Shown here: piece by piece, positions 43,764-54,297 of the stretch | Position numbering within the stretch: position 1 is the first letter of the stretch | Layout of the letters: the number at the start of each line of letters is the position of its first letter | Assembly: GCF_009828585.1 (NCBI RefSeq) | Contig: NZ_WSRZ01000010.1 | Coordinates: forward strand, 62,001 to 126,000 | Length of the DNA stretch: 64,000 nucleotides | Direction of reading: 5' to 3' | DNA from: Shewanella litoralis | Lineage (GTDB): Bacteria; Pseudomonadota; Gammaproteobacteria; Enterobacterales; Shewanellaceae | Notes under the pieces: generated by a model | What the model saw: the letters and a program-made list of their open reading frames with translations, nothing else | What the model was told of the DNA's origin: nothing | Database searches by the model: none | Program-made: the position numbers and the translations under genes

Positions 43764-43967
43764 ACAGGGAAAGTAAATACTTCCTCATGGCAGGCCACAT
43801 GGCCGAACGAGAGGATATCACAAGCTAGGTTAATATAATCTGAATATATTAAGGGTATTTTATGTTGCGACATTAACGCGGTTAACACGGCGACAGCCGG
43901 CTTGACGATGTTAAGGTGCAATATCATCGCTTAAACCCGTAAAAGTTAATTTTACCCACTCAACCCG

Positions 43968-44123
43968 AAACTCCCAAAGGGCAAATTTTACACGGGTTTA
44001 AGCTGCGGTTTTTGTTAATTTAGCTGATTTGGAAAGGGAATAACCATTCACCGCAATCAATGCCTTGCCTAAACGCGTGTAAACTCTTACTGAAATCGAG
44101 CATCTTCAGGTTGTTTGGGTATA
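43968..44123. repeat. MITE-like repeat family 1, copy 3, truncated and inverted
   Basis: Reverse complement of the first about 155 bp of the 279-bp element: the terminal repeat GGTTGTTTGGGTATA is at 44109-44123, and matching ends near CTCCCAAAGG at 43971. Beyond that the sequence diverges, so the second terminal repeat is lost. It ends 78 nt before the rlmN start codon. Confidence 0.75.
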
Positions 44124-44201
44124 GATATACTGGCTAAAAGGCCATGCTACCTGTATAATTTGCCGCCCTGTTACAGGTTTTGGTGTTTTGAGGTTAGGCA
44201 G

Positions 44202-45323
44202 ATGAGTGTAAAAAAAATCAATTTATTAGATCTTGATCGTAAAGGACTGCGAGCGTTGTTCAGCGAAATGGGTGAAAAACCATTCCGTGCCGATCAATTA
44301 ATGAAGTGGATTTATCACTTTGGTGTCAGCGACTTTGAAGAAATGAACAACATTAACAAGGTGTTGCGAGGTAAACTTGCCGCCAAGTGTGAAATTGTTG
44401 CACCAGAAATTTCAAGTTTTCAAAAATCGAATGATGGCACCATTAAATTTGCCATTAACGTTGGCCAGGGCCAAGAAGTTGAAACTGTCTATATTCCTGA
44501 AGAAGACCGCGCCACCTTGTGCGTGTCATCTCAAGTGGGTTGCGCATTAGAATGTACTTTCTGCTCAACGGCTCAACAAGGCTTTAACCGTAACCTCACC
44601 GTGTCTGAAATTGTCGGTCAAGTTTGGCGTGTTTCGCAGTTTTTAGGTTTCCATAAAGACACCGGTGACCGTCCAATCTCTAACGTTGTGATGATGGGCA
44701 TGGGCGAGCCTTTGCTTAACCTTGCTAACGTTATTCCTGCAATGGATATCATGTTAGATGACTTTGGTTTTAGCTTATCAAAACGTCGTGTAACCTTATC
44801 GACGTCTGGTGTTGTGCCTGCGCTTGATAAACTTGGTGATGCGATTGATGTGGCATTAGCTGTGAGTATTCATGCGCCAAATGATGAGCTGCGTGATGTA
44901 CTTGTGCCTGTAAACAAAAAATATCCTTTACAAGAATTCTTAGCCGGTATTCGCCGCTACTTAGCAAAATCGAATGCAAACCGTGGCCGTGTAACCGTTG
45001 AGTATGTGATGCTAGACCATATCAACGACAGCACTGACCAAGCACATGAACTGGCTAAGTTAATGAAAGACACGCCATGTAAAATTAATTTAATCCCGTT
45101 TAATCCTTACCCAGGTTCACCTTACGGGCGTTCATCGAATTCGCGTATCGATCGCTTCTCTAAAGTGTTGATGGAATACGGTTTAACGGTCATTGTACGT
45201 AAAACACGTGGTGATGATATTGACGCTGCATGTGGTCAATTAGCCGGTGATATTCGTGATAGAACAAAGCGTTTAGCAAAAAAACAAATGCAACAAAACC
45301 AGATTTCAGTCACAATGGATTAA
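44202..45323 (+). CDS. rlmN: RlmN, 23S rRNA A2503 / tRNA A37 C2-methyltransferase
   Basis: 373 residues from ATG 44202 ([20 protein letters not shown]); the open frame extends 87 nt upstream into the repeat, without a ribosome site. Radical-SAM cluster motif CALECTFC (Cys114, Cys118, Cys121), GMGEPLLN for SAM binding, and the late active-site cysteine in [18 protein letters not shown]. It methylates A2503 of 23S rRNA and A37 of some tRNAs by a ping-pong radical mechanism. First gene of the run to der, in the order common in gammaproteobacteria. Confidence 0.97.
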   Translation: MSVKKINLLDLDRKGLRALFSEMGEKPFRADQLMKWIYHFGVSDFEEMNNINKVLRGKLAAKCEIVAPEISSFQKSNDGTIKFAINVGQGQEVETVYIPEEDRATLCVSSQVGCALECTFCSTAQQGFNRNLTVSEIVGQVWRVSQFLGFHKDTGDRPISNVVMMGMGEPLLNLANVIPAMDIMLDDFGFSLSKRRVTLSTSGVVPALDKLGDAIDVALAVSIHAPNDELRDVLVPVNKKYPLQEFLAGIRRYLAKSNANRGRVTVEYVMLDHINDSTDQAHELAKLMKDTPCKINLIPFNPYPGSPYGRSSNSRIDRFSKVLMEYGLTVIVRKTRGDDIDAACGQLAGDIRDRTKRLAKKQMQQNQISVTMD

Positions 45324-45354
45324 CTCTTTGTTTGCATAGATAATAGGCTTATAA

Positions 45355-46140
45355 ATGAAGCATGGAATGCAAAAGGTTTTTGCGATAACGTTAGTGGCTA
45401 TGTCGGTTGGCGGTTGTGTCACCGAACGCACCTATAGCGGTACAGATACCCCAGTTGCCGAGCGTAAGTTTGACAAGGTAGGCGCTGCGCGTGAGCGTAT
45501 GCAATTGGGGCTAACCTATTTAAATCGCGGTAACAGTGAGCAAGCAAAGTACAATTTAAATAAAGCGGTAGAATACGCGCCACAGATGAGTGAAGTGCAC
45601 GTGGCAATGGCGTATTACTATCAAACTGTGGGAGATTTAGCCCGCACTGAAGAATCATACCAACGCGCCATAGTGCTTAGCGATGCGACAGGAGATGCAC
45701 GTAATAATTTTGGGGTATTTTTATGCCAACAAAGTAAGTTCGCTGAGTCAGAAAAAATGTTTTTAGCCGCAATAAATACACCTAAATATACTCGTACAGC
45801 CTCAAGCTACGAAAACTTAGGGGTATGCAGCCGAAAAGCGGGAAATAAAGAAAAAGCGCGACAGTATTTTAATATGGCGTTAAAGTATGATCAAAGAAGA
45901 AAAGTAACCTTATTAGAGTTAACCGAGTTAGCCATGGAAGATGCTGACTACGGCGATGCGCGCGAACAACTCGCAAGATACCATCGAGTTGTAAGTGAAT
46001 CAGCAGAAAGTTTAGCCTTAGGGATCAAGATTGAGCAGGCGGCAAATAACACAGAAGCCGTAAAACGATTTGGCATTTTATTAATTGCGAAGTTTCCTGC
46101 ATCTCCACAAGCCAAAAATTATAGAGCTAACTTGAATTAA
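45355..46140 (+). CDS. pilW: PilW/PilF type IV pilus biogenesis lipoprotein
   Basis: 261 residues. Signal sequence with lipobox MSVGGC (Cys about residue 21). The rest is tetratricopeptide repeats (GLTYLNRGNSEQAKYNLNKAVEYAP; HVAMAYYYQTVGDLARTEESYQRAIVL; NFGVFLCQQSKFAESEKMFLAAI). PilW/PilF is the pilotin that helps assemble the PilQ secretin of type IV pili; the gene position between rlmN and rodZ is standard. Its stop overlaps the rodZ start (TAATG). Confidence 0.95.
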   Translation: MKHGMQKVFAITLVAMSVGGCVTERTYSGTDTPVAERKFDKVGAARERMQLGLTYLNRGNSEQAKYNLNKAVEYAPQMSEVHVAMAYYYQTVGDLARTEESYQRAIVLSDATGDARNNFGVFLCQQSKFAESEKMFLAAINTPKYTRTASSYENLGVCSRKAGNKEKARQYFNMALKYDQRRKVTLLELTELAMEDADYGDAREQLARYHRVVSESAESLALGIKIEQAANNTEAVKRFGILLIAKFPASPQAKNYRANLN

Positions 46141-47180
46141 TGACTAAAGAATTCGAAGTAGAACAAGACGCTGAAAAAGCGGCATTGTTAAAAAATGTTG
46201 TTACCGCAGGGGCTATTTTAAAAGCAGCTCGTGAAGCAAAAGGGTTGTCAATCGAAGCCGTTGCAACACAATTGCATTTACGTCCACGAATTATCAGTGA
46301 TATTGAACAAGACATTTTTGAAAATATCGCCTCTACAACTTATGTTAGAGGCTATATAAAGAATTATGCTCGTTTTGTTAATGCTGACATCAACGAGATA
46401 CAACAATGCTTAAAGCATCAGTTGCCTGAAATTGTCCCTCCGGCAATGCAAAGCTTTTCGCGCAAAACCACTCATCAAGCCCGCAATAGCCGTCTCAACT
46501 TAGTGACTTACTTTATCATTACCGTTTTGATTGCAATGCTGGTGATTTGGTGGGTGCAAAAGTCGTCTTTATTGACCGACGTTGATGTGTCATTGCCAAC
46601 GGTTGAAGAAATTGCTGCCGACTCAGCTATGCCCGAGCCACAACAAATTATTCGTACCCAAGAGCAAAATCAAAACGCTAATGTGTTAACACAAGCAGCT
46701 GCTGACAGCGGTGCTGAGCTTGCAACATTACCTGCAAATGACGGTTCAGTGACGGTTCCGGCTAGCGCAGCTGTTATTGATGCAAACAGTACTGTTGAGC
46801 AAGCAACAACAAATGCAGTACAGCCAACGACATTGCCTGCCAGTACCTTAAATCCTGCATCAACCAGTACTCTTAATCAGGCAAGTGCTGAGTCTACCAT
46901 TGACACCAGCACTAGCGTGGCAACTAATTCAAGTGTTGAAGGATTGTTGACTATCGAACTCAGTGGTGATTGCTGGATTAACGTAACCGATGCTAACGGT
47001 AAAGTGTTGGTAGATGGTGTTAAAACGGCTGCAAAATCAGTTGAAGTGCGTGGTCTTAAACCTTTCAAAGTTATATTGGGTGCTCCACAGGTCGCCAGTA
47101 TTAGCCTTGACGGAAGTAAAGTCAGTCTTGCTGAATTTGCTAACGGTCGAGTCGCAAGATTAACCCTGCCAAAAGCATAA
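46140..47180 (+). CDS. rodZ: RodZ cytoskeletal membrane protein
   Basis: 346 residues. N-terminal Cro-like helix-turn-helix (about 20-95: GAILKAAREAKGLSIEAVATQLHLRPRIISDIEQDIFE...TYVRGYIKNYARFV) that binds MreB; one transmembrane helix (about 120-140, NLVTYFIITVLIAMLVIWWV); a Ser/Thr/Ala-rich periplasmic linker; and a C-terminal DUF4115 domain (about 265-346, LTIELSGDCWINVTDANGKVLVDGVKTAAKSVEVRGLKPFKVILGAP). It helps maintain rod shape. Starts inside the pilW stop codon. Confidence 0.95.
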   Translation: MTKEFEVEQDAEKAALLKNVVTAGAILKAAREAKGLSIEAVATQLHLRPRIISDIEQDIFENIASTTYVRGYIKNYARFVNADINEIQQCLKHQLPEIVPPAMQSFSRKTTHQARNSRLNLVTYFIITVLIAMLVIWWVQKSSLLTDVDVSLPTVEEIAADSAMPEPQQIIRTQEQNQNANVLTQAAADSGAELATLPANDGSVTVPASAAVIDANSTVEQATTNAVQPTTLPASTLNPASTSTLNQASAESTIDTSTSVATNSSVEGLLTIELSGDCWINVTDANGKVLVDGVKTAAKSVEVRGLKPFKVILGAPQVASISLDGSKVSLAEFANGRVARLTLPKA

Positions 47181-47214
47181 CGAGCTTTAAGCAACAGTAG
47201 TAGAGCGTATTTGC

Positions 47215-48330
47215 ATGTATAACGAATCCCCAATTATTCGCCGACCTTCCACTCGTATATATGTGGGCAATGTGCCTATTGGTGATGGCGCACCGATTGC
47301 TGTGCAATCGATGACCAATACAAAAACCACGGATGTTGCCGCAACGGTTGCGCAAATCAAAGCATTAGAAAAAGTCGGGGCCGATATTGTACGTGTGTCT
47401 GTGCCGACAATGGATGCAGCTGAAGCGTTCAAAATTATCAAACAATCGGTCAATATCCCCCTAGTTGCTGACATTCACTTTGACTACCGCATTGCCTTAA
47501 AAGTGGCAGAATATGGTGTTGATTGTTTGCGAATTAATCCAGGTAACATTGGCAATGAAGAACGTATCCGCAGTGTGGTTGAATGTGCTCGCGATAAAAA
47601 CATTCCTATCCGTATCGGTGTTAATGGCGGTTCGCTTGAAAAAGATTTAATGGACAAATATCGCGAGCCAACACCTGAGGCATTACTTGAATCGGCTATG
47701 CGTCATGTGGACATATTAGATCGTCTTAACTTTGACCAATTTAAAGTCAGTGTCAAAGCCTCTGATGTTTTTTTAGCAGTTGAGTCTTATCGTTTACTAG
47801 CCAAGCAAATTCGCCAACCTTTACATTTAGGCATTACAGAAGCTGGCGGATTACGCTCTGGTTCTGTTAAATCTGCTGTAGGGTTAGGCATGCTGTTAGC
47901 AGAAGGGATTGGCGACACAATCCGTATTTCACTAGCCGCCGATCCCGTTGAAGAAATCAAAGTCGGTTTTGATATTTTAAAATCACTGCGTATCCGAAGC
48001 CGCGGAATTAACTTTATTGCTTGTCCATCTTGCTCACGCCAAGAATTTGATGTGATCAGTACCGTTAACGAACTTGAGCGTCGTTTAGAAGATGTCACGA
48101 CTGCAATGGATGTGTCGATTATTGGTTGCGTTGTAAACGGACCTGGTGAAGCTTTGGTATCGCACATTGGCTTAACCGGTGGTCATGCTAAAAGCGGCTA
48201 TTACGATGATGGTGTGCGCCAAAAAGAGCGCTTTGATAACCACAGTATTGTTGATGGTTTAGAAGCCAAAATCCGCGCTAAAGCGGCGATGATGGCTAAT
48301 CGTATTGAGATTGCCGACAAAACAGAATAA
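47215..48330 (+). CDS. ispG: IspG, 4-hydroxy-3-methylbut-2-enyl diphosphate synthase
   Basis: 371 residues. Starts [40 protein letters not shown] with the family N-terminus; the TIM barrel carries [13 protein letters not shown] and RINPGNIG; the 4Fe-4S cysteines are in [13 protein letters not shown] and [11 protein letters not shown]. It converts MEcPP to HMBPP in the MEP isoprenoid pathway. Same operon as rodZ and hisS. Confidence 0.97.
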   Translation: MYNESPIIRRPSTRIYVGNVPIGDGAPIAVQSMTNTKTTDVAATVAQIKALEKVGADIVRVSVPTMDAAEAFKIIKQSVNIPLVADIHFDYRIALKVAEYGVDCLRINPGNIGNEERIRSVVECARDKNIPIRIGVNGGSLEKDLMDKYREPTPEALLESAMRHVDILDRLNFDQFKVSVKASDVFLAVESYRLLAKQIRQPLHLGITEAGGLRSGSVKSAVGLGMLLAEGIGDTIRISLAADPVEEIKVGFDILKSLRIRSRGINFIACPSCSRQEFDVISTVNELERRLEDVTTAMDVSIIGCVVNGPGEALVSHIGLTGGHAKSGYYDDGVRQKERFDNHSIVDGLEAKIRAKAAMMANRIEIADKTE

Positions 48331-48419
48331 TTCTCCAACTTGTTAATGGTAATAACGACCTTAACGAGTCATTTTACATTTTATTAGTGCAAGCTAATTT
48401 CGAAATTGGACAAGTAACA

Positions 48420-49694
48420 GTGGCAAAGCAAATCCAAGCAATTCGCGGAATGAACGATATTCTGCCTACTCAAAGCCCAATTTGGCAAAAAGTCGAAGCG
48501 GTGCTTCGCTCATCAGTAAGCGCATTTGGTTACAGCGAAATCCGCACGCCTATCGTTGAAAGTACCGATCTTTTCAAGCGTTCTATTGGTGAAGTGACCG
48601 ATATTGTTGAAAAAGAAATGTACACTTTTGAAGACCGTAACGGCGACAGTTTAACACTGCGCCCAGAAGGCACGGCTTCAACAGTGCGCGCTGGCAACGA
48701 ACACGGTTTACTGTACAACCAAGAACAGCGCCTATGGTACATGGGCCCAATGTTCCGCCATGAGCGCCCTCAAAAAGGCCGTTACCGTCAATTCCACCAA
48801 TTTGGTGTTGAAGTGTACGGTATTGGCAGTGCTGACATTGATGCTGAAGTATTAATGTTATCTGCCCGTTTATGGGAGCAGCTTGGCATTAAAGATCATG
48901 TCGCGCTTGAATTAAACACGCTAGGTGATCCAGCCGAACGAGCTGCTTATCGTGATGCCTTGATTGCTTTTTTAGAGCAGCATAAAGATAAGTTAGACGA
49001 AGACAGTCAACGCCGTATGTATTCAAATCCATTACGAGTACTCGACAGTAAAGATGCACAAGTGCAGGCTATTTTAGCTGATGCACCCGCGTTAATGGAC
49101 TACCTGGGCGAAGACACAAAAACACATTTTTCAACTTTATGTGAACTCTTAGACGCCGTTGGCATCCAATACACCATCAATCCGCGCTTAGTGCGTGGTT
49201 TAGATTACTACAACCGCACGGTATTTGAGTGGGTAACCACGAGCTTAGGTTCACAAGGTACTGTGTTGGCGGGTGGTCGTTATGACGGTTTAGTCGGACA
49301 GCTGGGCGGAAAAGATACGCCTGCAGTGGGTTTTGCGATGGGATTAGAGCGCATTGTATTGTTGCTTGAAACCTTAGAACTAACCAACGACATTGCCGCT
49401 GAAGTTGATGTATATGTCACAGCGATGGGCGATAATTGCTTAGTTGAAGCCATTAAAGTTGCGGCAGAGTTGCGTCAACAGCTACCAACGCTTAAAGTCA
49501 TGAGTCATTGCGGTGGTGGCAACTTTAAAAAGCAGATGAAGCGCGCAGATAAAAGCGGCGCTCAATATGCGTTAATTATTGGCGAAAACGAAATTGCTAA
49601 TAATCAAGTTGCTATTAAACCATTACGAAACAACAACGAACAACAATTAGTCGCCCGTACTGAACTGGTGACAAAAATTGCAGAACTGATTTAA
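48420..49694 (+). CDS. hisS: Histidyl-tRNA synthetase
   Basis: 424 residues with GTG start at 48420, giving [22 protein letters not shown], which matches HisS N-termini; the open frame from 48387 adds 11 non-family residues. Class II motifs: motif 2 [21 protein letters not shown]; His-specific [15 protein letters not shown]; motif 3 [14 protein letters not shown]. The anticodon-binding domain is C-terminal. Essential; cytoplasmic. Confidence 0.97.
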   Translation: MAKQIQAIRGMNDILPTQSPIWQKVEAVLRSSVSAFGYSEIRTPIVESTDLFKRSIGEVTDIVEKEMYTFEDRNGDSLTLRPEGTASTVRAGNEHGLLYNQEQRLWYMGPMFRHERPQKGRYRQFHQFGVEVYGIGSADIDAEVLMLSARLWEQLGIKDHVALELNTLGDPAERAAYRDALIAFLEQHKDKLDEDSQRRMYSNPLRVLDSKDAQVQAILADAPALMDYLGEDTKTHFSTLCELLDAVGIQYTINPRLVRGLDYYNRTVFEWVTTSLGSQGTVLAGGRYDGLVGQLGGKDTPAVGFAMGLERIVLLLETLELTNDIAAEVDVYVTAMGDNCLVEAIKVAAELRQQLPTLKVMSHCGGGNFKKQMKRADKSGAQYALIIGENEIANNQVAIKPLRNNNEQQLVARTELVTKIAELI

Positions 49695-49708
49695 AAGGGG
49701 AAGTGCAC

Positions 49709-50329
49709 GTGGAAATTTATAGCACAGAAGAACAACAAGTAGATGCTATCAAGCAGTTCTGGAAAGATTACGGTACCTCAATTGCAGTAGGTGCAGTGGT
49801 TGGTCTTGGTGGTCTATACGGTTGGAATACTTATTCAGAGATGAAAGTAGAGTCTGCCGAGCAAGCTTCTGAGACATTTCAAGCTATCGCTGAGCAATCA
49901 ACTAATCCAGCGGCGTTTTTAACCCAAGCAGAAGCCTTTACCGCGGATCATGACCAAGCAGGTTATCAAGCTCTACTTGAGTTAATGGTAGCAAAAGCGG
50001 CAATTGATGCGGGCGATTTAGCGAAAGCGGAAACCGCATTAACTAAAGTGATTGCGGCGCAACCTGGCTCAGGCTTAGGCATGGTAGCAACCATCCGTTT
50101 AGCACGTGTACAAGCTGAACAAGATAACTTAGGTGTGGCATTAGCGACACTGGAGCAAGTCACTGACGAAGCGTTTGCTTCGCAGCGTGAAGAATTAAAA
50201 GGCGACTTTTTAGTGCGTCAAGGTGATTTGGATAAAGCCAAGTTAGCTTATCAAGCAGCGGTTGATAATGGCGGTGCGTTAGCCAGCCCAGCGCTGACAA
50301 TGAAACTAGACAACCTAAACAAGGCATAA
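49709..50329 (+). CDS. yfgM: YfgM, SecYEG-associated membrane protein
   Basis: 206 residues. GTG at 49709 (MEIYSTEEQQVDAIKQFWKDYG) is preferred over GTG 49703, which would sit on the AGGGGAA ribosome site; E. coli YfgM also begins MEIY. One transmembrane segment (about 24-44, IAVGAVVGLGGLYGW), then a periplasmic tetratricopeptide-like domain. It works with PpiD at the Sec translocon. The hisS-yfgM-bamB-der order is conserved. Confidence 0.94.
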   Translation: MEIYSTEEQQVDAIKQFWKDYGTSIAVGAVVGLGGLYGWNTYSEMKVESAEQASETFQAIAEQSTNPAAFLTQAEAFTADHDQAGYQALLELMVAKAAIDAGDLAKAETALTKVIAAQPGSGLGMVATIRLARVQAEQDNLGVALATLEQVTDEAFASQREELKGDFLVRQGDLDKAKLAYQAAVDNGGALASPALTMKLDNLNKA

Positions 50330-50341
50330 GGAATTTAGCCA

Positions 50342-51574
50342 ATGAAGTCGTGGTGTAGAAATCTACTTGCCGTTGGGCTAAGTGTTGCTTTTTTATCAGC
50401 GTGTTCTTCAAGTGATGTTGAAGAAGAACCTGTCAGTGAATTAGTTGATATTCAAGCAACTGTGTTTCCAGAAATCAGTTGGGACACTAGTGTAGGCGAA
50501 GGCGTAGGTGATTATTACTCGCAGCTTCGTCCTACCGTGCGTTATGGCAAATTATTTGTCGCTGATCGCAGTGGTATTGTTGTTGCTTTTGATGAAGTCA
50601 CTGGTGAAGAGTTATGGTCGCAAAACTTTAACGAAGAATTTGAGCAGAAACTTAAAACTAAAACCAATGGTATTCGTTTAGCTGCGGGTGTTACTGCCGC
50701 ACGTAAAAAAGTGTTTGTAGGTGGCGAGACCGGTTTGTTAGTTGCATTAGATGAAGCAACGGGCGAAGTATTATGGTCTGCTCAAGCAAACGGCGAATTA
50801 CTGTCAGCACCAACGGTGGCTGAAGACGTTGTGGCAGTCAATACTGCTAAAGGCGCGTTTGAAGGTTTTAATGTTGATTCTGGCGAGAAGCTTTGGACAT
50901 ACGAAAGCCAACTGCCAAACTTAACATTACGTGGTACCTCTTCAGCAGCTTATGAAGCAGGTGGATTCTTTGTTGGTACCGCTGACGGTAAAGTGGCTGT
51001 TGTGGTAAAAAATAACGGTCAAGCCGCCTGGGAACAAGCCGTTTTCAGTCCAAGTGGTGGTAACGAGTTTACTCGTATGGCTGATGTGGACATGACTCCG
51101 TTAATTCTTGGCGAAAACTTATATGTTGCTAGTTACAATGGCAACCTAGTGTCAATGGAATTACGTAGCGGCCGTATTATTTGGTCGCGCAAATATTCAA
51201 GTTTCAATGAACTAGCCGAAGCGGGTTTGAGCTTATACCTTGTTGACGATCATAGCCGTATTTACTCAGTCGACCGCCGTAATGGTTTAGAGCTTTGGAG
51301 TAATTCAACCCTTAAAAATCGCGAATTAACGGCAGCTGCGGTTGTTGAAGGTTATTTAGTGGTTGGCGACTTAGAAGGCTATTTACATTTCATCGACCGC
51401 AGTAGTGGCGATGTTGTAGGTCGTATTCAAGTTGACAGTGACGGTTTATATGCTCAACCACTCGTGGTTGACGACAAAATCTATGTTCAGGGTCGCAGTG
51501 GTAAAGTTGCCATTGTTACCTTGAGCAAAGAAGAAATGAAAGTTGAAGAAGATACCGACGCGAGTGCAGAATAA
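50342..51574 (+). CDS. bamB: Outer membrane assembly lipoprotein BamB
   Basis: 410 residues. Signal sequence with lipobox VAFLSAC (Cys about residue 21). An eight-bladed PQQ-type beta-propeller follows: VVAFDEVTGEELWSQNF, LVALDEATGEVLWSAQANGELLSAP, GFNVDSGEKLWTYESQLP, VSMELRSGRIIWSRKYSS, YSVDRRNGLELWSNSTLKNRELTA. BamB supports BamA in barrel assembly. Confidence 0.96.
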   Translation: MKSWCRNLLAVGLSVAFLSACSSSDVEEEPVSELVDIQATVFPEISWDTSVGEGVGDYYSQLRPTVRYGKLFVADRSGIVVAFDEVTGEELWSQNFNEEFEQKLKTKTNGIRLAAGVTAARKKVFVGGETGLLVALDEATGEVLWSAQANGELLSAPTVAEDVVAVNTAKGAFEGFNVDSGEKLWTYESQLPNLTLRGTSSAAYEAGGFFVGTADGKVAVVVKNNGQAAWEQAVFSPSGGNEFTRMADVDMTPLILGENLYVASYNGNLVSMELRSGRIIWSRKYSSFNELAEAGLSLYLVDDHSRIYSVDRRNGLELWSNSTLKNRELTAAAVVEGYLVVGDLEGYLHFIDRSSGDVVGRIQVDSDGLYAQPLVVDDKIYVQGRSGKVAIVTLSKEEMKVEEDTDASAE

Positions 51575-51604
51575 GTCCTAGGACCATTTCTGTATTAATT
51601 AAGG

Positions 51605-51652
51605 TATAATGTCTTCACTAGAGCCCCTGGAAGTGTTCCGGGGGCTTTTTAT
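51605..51652 (+). terminator. Terminator, and possible promoter, between bamB and der
   Basis: AGCCCCTGGAA GTG TTCCGGGGGCT followed by TTTTTATT (51622-51650): an 11-bp stem plus T-run. It lies between an upstream TATAAT word (51605-51610) and the der ribosome site AGAGG (51665-51669). It ends the bamB transcript or acts as an attenuator for der. Its presence excludes the in-frame ATG at 51609 as the der start. Confidence 0.75.
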
Positions 51653-51677
51653 TGAAAAGTTTTTTAGAGGCAAAATC

Positions 51678-53144
51678 ATGATCCCTGTAGTGGCCCTTGT
51701 GGGGCGACCAAACGTCGGTAAATCGACATTATTTAATCGTCTTACACGTACTCGTGATGCGTTAGTAGCGGATTTTCCTGGCTTAACACGTGACCGTAAA
51801 TATGGCCGTGCTTTTTTAGCGGGTTACGAGTTTATCGTTGTTGATACCGGCGGTATTGATGGCACCGAAGAAGGGATCGAAACAAAAATGGCTGAACAGT
51901 CATTAGCGGCGATCGAAGAAGCGGATGTCGTGTTATTTATGACCGACGCCCGCGCCGGTTTAACCGCTGCCGATTTAGCCATTGCCCAGCATTTACGTAG
52001 CCGTGACAAAGTGACTTTTGTGGTTGCTAACAAAGTTGACGGTATCGATGCCGATTCAGCCTGTGGTGAGTTTTGGTCATTAGGTTTAGGTGAAGTTTAC
52101 CAAATGGCTGCCGCACAAGGCCGTGGCGTAACAAACATGATCGACTACGCGCTAACTCCTTACGCTGAGGCCATGGGCATTGTCCGTGAACTTGACGAAG
52201 AAGGTGAGCAGGTTGAGCGTGAATACACCGAAGAAGAAGCAGAAGCCGAACAAACTCGTTTACAGAACCTGCCAATTAAGCTGGCCATCATTGGTAAGCC
52301 AAACGTAGGCAAGTCAACGCTGATTAACCGTATTTTAGGTGAAGAACGTGTTGTGGTATATGACGAGCCAGGCACGACTCGCGACAGTATTTATATTCCG
52401 ATGTCGCGCGAAGGTCGTGAATACGTTCTGATTGACACTGCAGGTGTTCGCCGTCGCAGTAAAGTACATCAAGTTATCGAGAAATTCTCGGTAATTAAAA
52501 CCTTAAAAGCGGTTGAAGACGCTAACGTTGTGTTGTTAGTGATTGACGCGCGTGAAGGGATTGCGGAGCAAGATTTAGGGTTACTGGGTTTTGCTTTAAA
52601 CGCTGGCCGTGCACTCGTGATTGCCGTCAATAAGTGGGACGGTATTGATCAGTCTGTTAAAGACCGTGTTAAAAGTGAATTAGATCGCCGTTTAGGTTTT
52701 ATCGATTTTGCGCGTATTCATTTTATTTCTGCGTTACACGGTACCGGTGTTGGCCATTTGTATGAGTCAATTGAAGAAGCTTACGACAGTGCTACGCGCC
52801 GTGTGAGCACTTCGATGTTGACGCGTATTATGCAAATGTCGCAAGAAGATCACCAACCACCATTGGTTAACGGTCGTCGTGTGAAGCTTAAATATGCTCA
52901 TGCCGGTGGTTATAACCCACCAATTGTTGTGGTTCACGGTAACCAGGTCAGCAAGCTGCCCGATTCATACAAGCGTTATATGATGAACTACTTCCGTCGT
53001 TCATTAAAAGTGGTTGGTACGCCAATCCAATTGCGTTTCCATGAAGGTGCTAACCCGTTTGAAGGCAGAACTGAAAAGTTAACCTTAGGACAAGAGCGTC
53101 GTCGTAAGCGTGCAATGACACATATTCGTGACCGTAAAAAATAA
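51678..53144 (+). CDS. der: Der (EngA) ribosome-assembly GTPase
   Basis: 488 residues from ATG 51678 ([22 protein letters not shown]). Two GTPase domains in tandem: G1 GRPNVGKST and [10 protein letters not shown]3 DTGG and DTAGV; G4 NKVD and NKWD. A C-terminal KH-like domain (about 385-488; [35 protein letters not shown]) follows. An acidic Glu-rich linker (about 165-195) separates the G domains. Essential for 50S maturation. Confidence 0.97.
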   Translation: MIPVVALVGRPNVGKSTLFNRLTRTRDALVADFPGLTRDRKYGRAFLAGYEFIVVDTGGIDGTEEGIETKMAEQSLAAIEEADVVLFMTDARAGLTAADLAIAQHLRSRDKVTFVVANKVDGIDADSACGEFWSLGLGEVYQMAAAQGRGVTNMIDYALTPYAEAMGIVRELDEEGEQVEREYTEEEAEAEQTRLQNLPIKLAIIGKPNVGKSTLINRILGEERVVVYDEPGTTRDSIYIPMSREGREYVLIDTAGVRRRSKVHQVIEKFSVIKTLKAVEDANVVLLVIDAREGIAEQDLGLLGFALNAGRALVIAVNKWDGIDQSVKDRVKSELDRRLGFIDFARIHFISALHGTGVGHLYESIEEAYDSATRRVSTSMLTRIMQMSQEDHQPPLVNGRRVKLKYAHAGGYNPPIVVVHGNQVSKLPDSYKRYMMNYFRRSLKVVGTPIQLRFHEGANPFEGRTEKLTLGQERRRKRAMTHIRDRKK

Positions 53145-53158
53145 CGGTAATAGATAAC

Positions 53159-53190
53159 AAAAGCCTGACTTGTTCAGGCTTTTTTTTTTG
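53159..53190 (+). terminator. Terminator of der
   Basis: AAAAGCCTGA CTTGT TCAGGCTTTT followed by a long T-run; 15 nt after the der stop. Confidence 0.93.
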
Positions 53191-53216
53191 TTGCTGGCAT
53201 ATTAATAGGGAAATAC

Positions 53217-53423
53217 ATGCAACAAGCTATAATGGCTTACCACCAAGATGAAGAGTGTCATTGGGTTGCGCAGTTAATATGTGGTCATTTTCAGCACGTT
53301 CGTCATAATCCACCCTGGACTGTCCGCGAATGGGTTACTACCGATCTTGGGCGTCAGCAACATTTAGGTATGCTGCTTAGCTGTAAAAAATGTGACCGTG
53401 AAGAAGCTGTAGATGCTATTTGA
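53217..53423 (+). CDS. DUF3565 family protein
   Basis: 68 residues; AGGGAAA is upstream. The motif YHQDEECHWVAQLICGHFQHVRHNPPWTVREWVTTDLGRQQHLGMLLSCKKCD matches DUF3565, a small family with conserved CGHxQHVRHxPPW and Cys-x2-Cys, probably metal binding (Cys, His and CxxC). Cytoplasmic; function unknown. Its end overlaps the end of the convergent gene by 8 nt. Confidence 0.88.
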   Translation: MQQAIMAYHQDEECHWVAQLICGHFQHVRHNPPWTVREWVTTDLGRQQHLGMLLSCKKCDREEAVDAI

Positions 53424-53820
53424 GAGTATTCGTTTTCGATTGTCTAGCGCTCAATAGATAGCCGGCAATATACAGGCAGATAACACTGTCCATTACCATG
53501 GATAACCAAAAGCCATTAGTAAAAGGTTGGCTTGAATAGCCTATAACTAAACTGACAAAAAATAATTTTTCAATTAATGCCACCCAAAACACTGGGATAA
53601 TCCAGTCATTACGTAATATCGCAATTAAAAAGCTGCACCCCATCATCAACACTAAGAAGCCCCAATGCTGGATAAATATCGTGTCGCTGACAATATAGGG
53701 TAATTGGTTTAACTGCCCCAAAGCCCATTGAGGCGCAATAGTGTAAAGCCCACCTAGCGATGTACCCAAGCCGGCAATGAATAATGCAAGCGTTTGGGTT
53801 CGTTTAAAAAACTCAGTCAT
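53416..53820 (-). CDS. Small polytopic membrane protein
   Basis: 134 residues with about four membrane segments: TLALFIAGLGTSLGGLYTIA, HWGFLVLMMGCSFLIAIL, WIIPVFWVALIEKLFFVSLVIG and FWLSMVMDSVICLYIAGYLL. Spacing resembles the four-helix DoxX/DUF4345-like families, but no firm family was recognised. No charged catalytic motif. Convergent with the DUF3565 gene. Confidence 0.65.
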   Translation of the reverse strand: MTEFFKRTQTLALFIAGLGTSLGGLYTIAPQWALGQLNQLPYIVSDTIFIQHWGFLVLMMGCSFLIAILRNDWIIPVFWVALIEKLFFVSLVIGYSSQPFTNGFWLSMVMDSVICLYIAGYLLSARQSKTNTLK

Positions 53821-53892
53821 GAGAAAGTCCTATTTATAAATCGTTTTTATGCAGCGCCGACATCAGCTTGTAGCTCATTAGATCTTATTGCA

Positions 53893-54221
53893 CTTAATAG
53901 AATTGGTATAATACCAATTCCATTAATTATGTGACCAATCAGAGTCACTCAGGTTGTTCAGTTTGAGGCGCATTGTTGAAATAATGGTTATTCCCTTCTA
54001 AGGCAATGCAACAAAGAAATGAACGGTCTGAGTGCCTCCTGCAAGGCGGGTTTCTGTGCCTTCTATGCTGCTTAATAGCATTTTGACGTACGACTGCATG
54101 GATGCAGGAGGTAGAGCAACGCAGGAGCAGTTGCCGAGAGCAACTATGCCTACAATTCTATTATTTGCCTAGAAGGCACAGAACTCCCGCTGAATGACCA
54201 GATAATTAATAGAATTGGTAT
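53893..54221. repeat. MITE-like repeat family 2, copy 2 (311 bp) with an extra terminal repeat
   Basis: The main element is 53911-54221, with terminal repeats ATACCAATTCCATTAATTAT and, at 54202-54221, its reverse complement with one change. It matches 27134-27397 closely except for a 47-bp insertion near 54090-54137 that carries the hairpin CTGCAT GG ATGCAG (54094-54107). Immediately left of it, 53893-53910 (ending TAATAGAATTGGTATA) is a further inverted terminal repeat, sharing the one changed base with the right end. This suggests a neighbouring element that was lost, or a duplication of an end. Confidence 0.82.
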
Positions 54222-54297
54222 AAAACCATAAACCGTAAGTGATTGTTAAGGTTATAACGTAATAATGGCGTTGTTATCTTAATCTATCGAGGTTTAT

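Noticed and set aside
44115-44201. Longer RlmN N-terminus starting at 44115
   Set aside because: It would begin inside the MITE-like repeat, lacks a ribosome site and adds residues not seen in RlmN.
51609-51677. Longer Der N-terminus starting at 51609
   Set aside because: This stretch is a terminator hairpin; the family start [16 protein letters not shown] has its own AGAGG.
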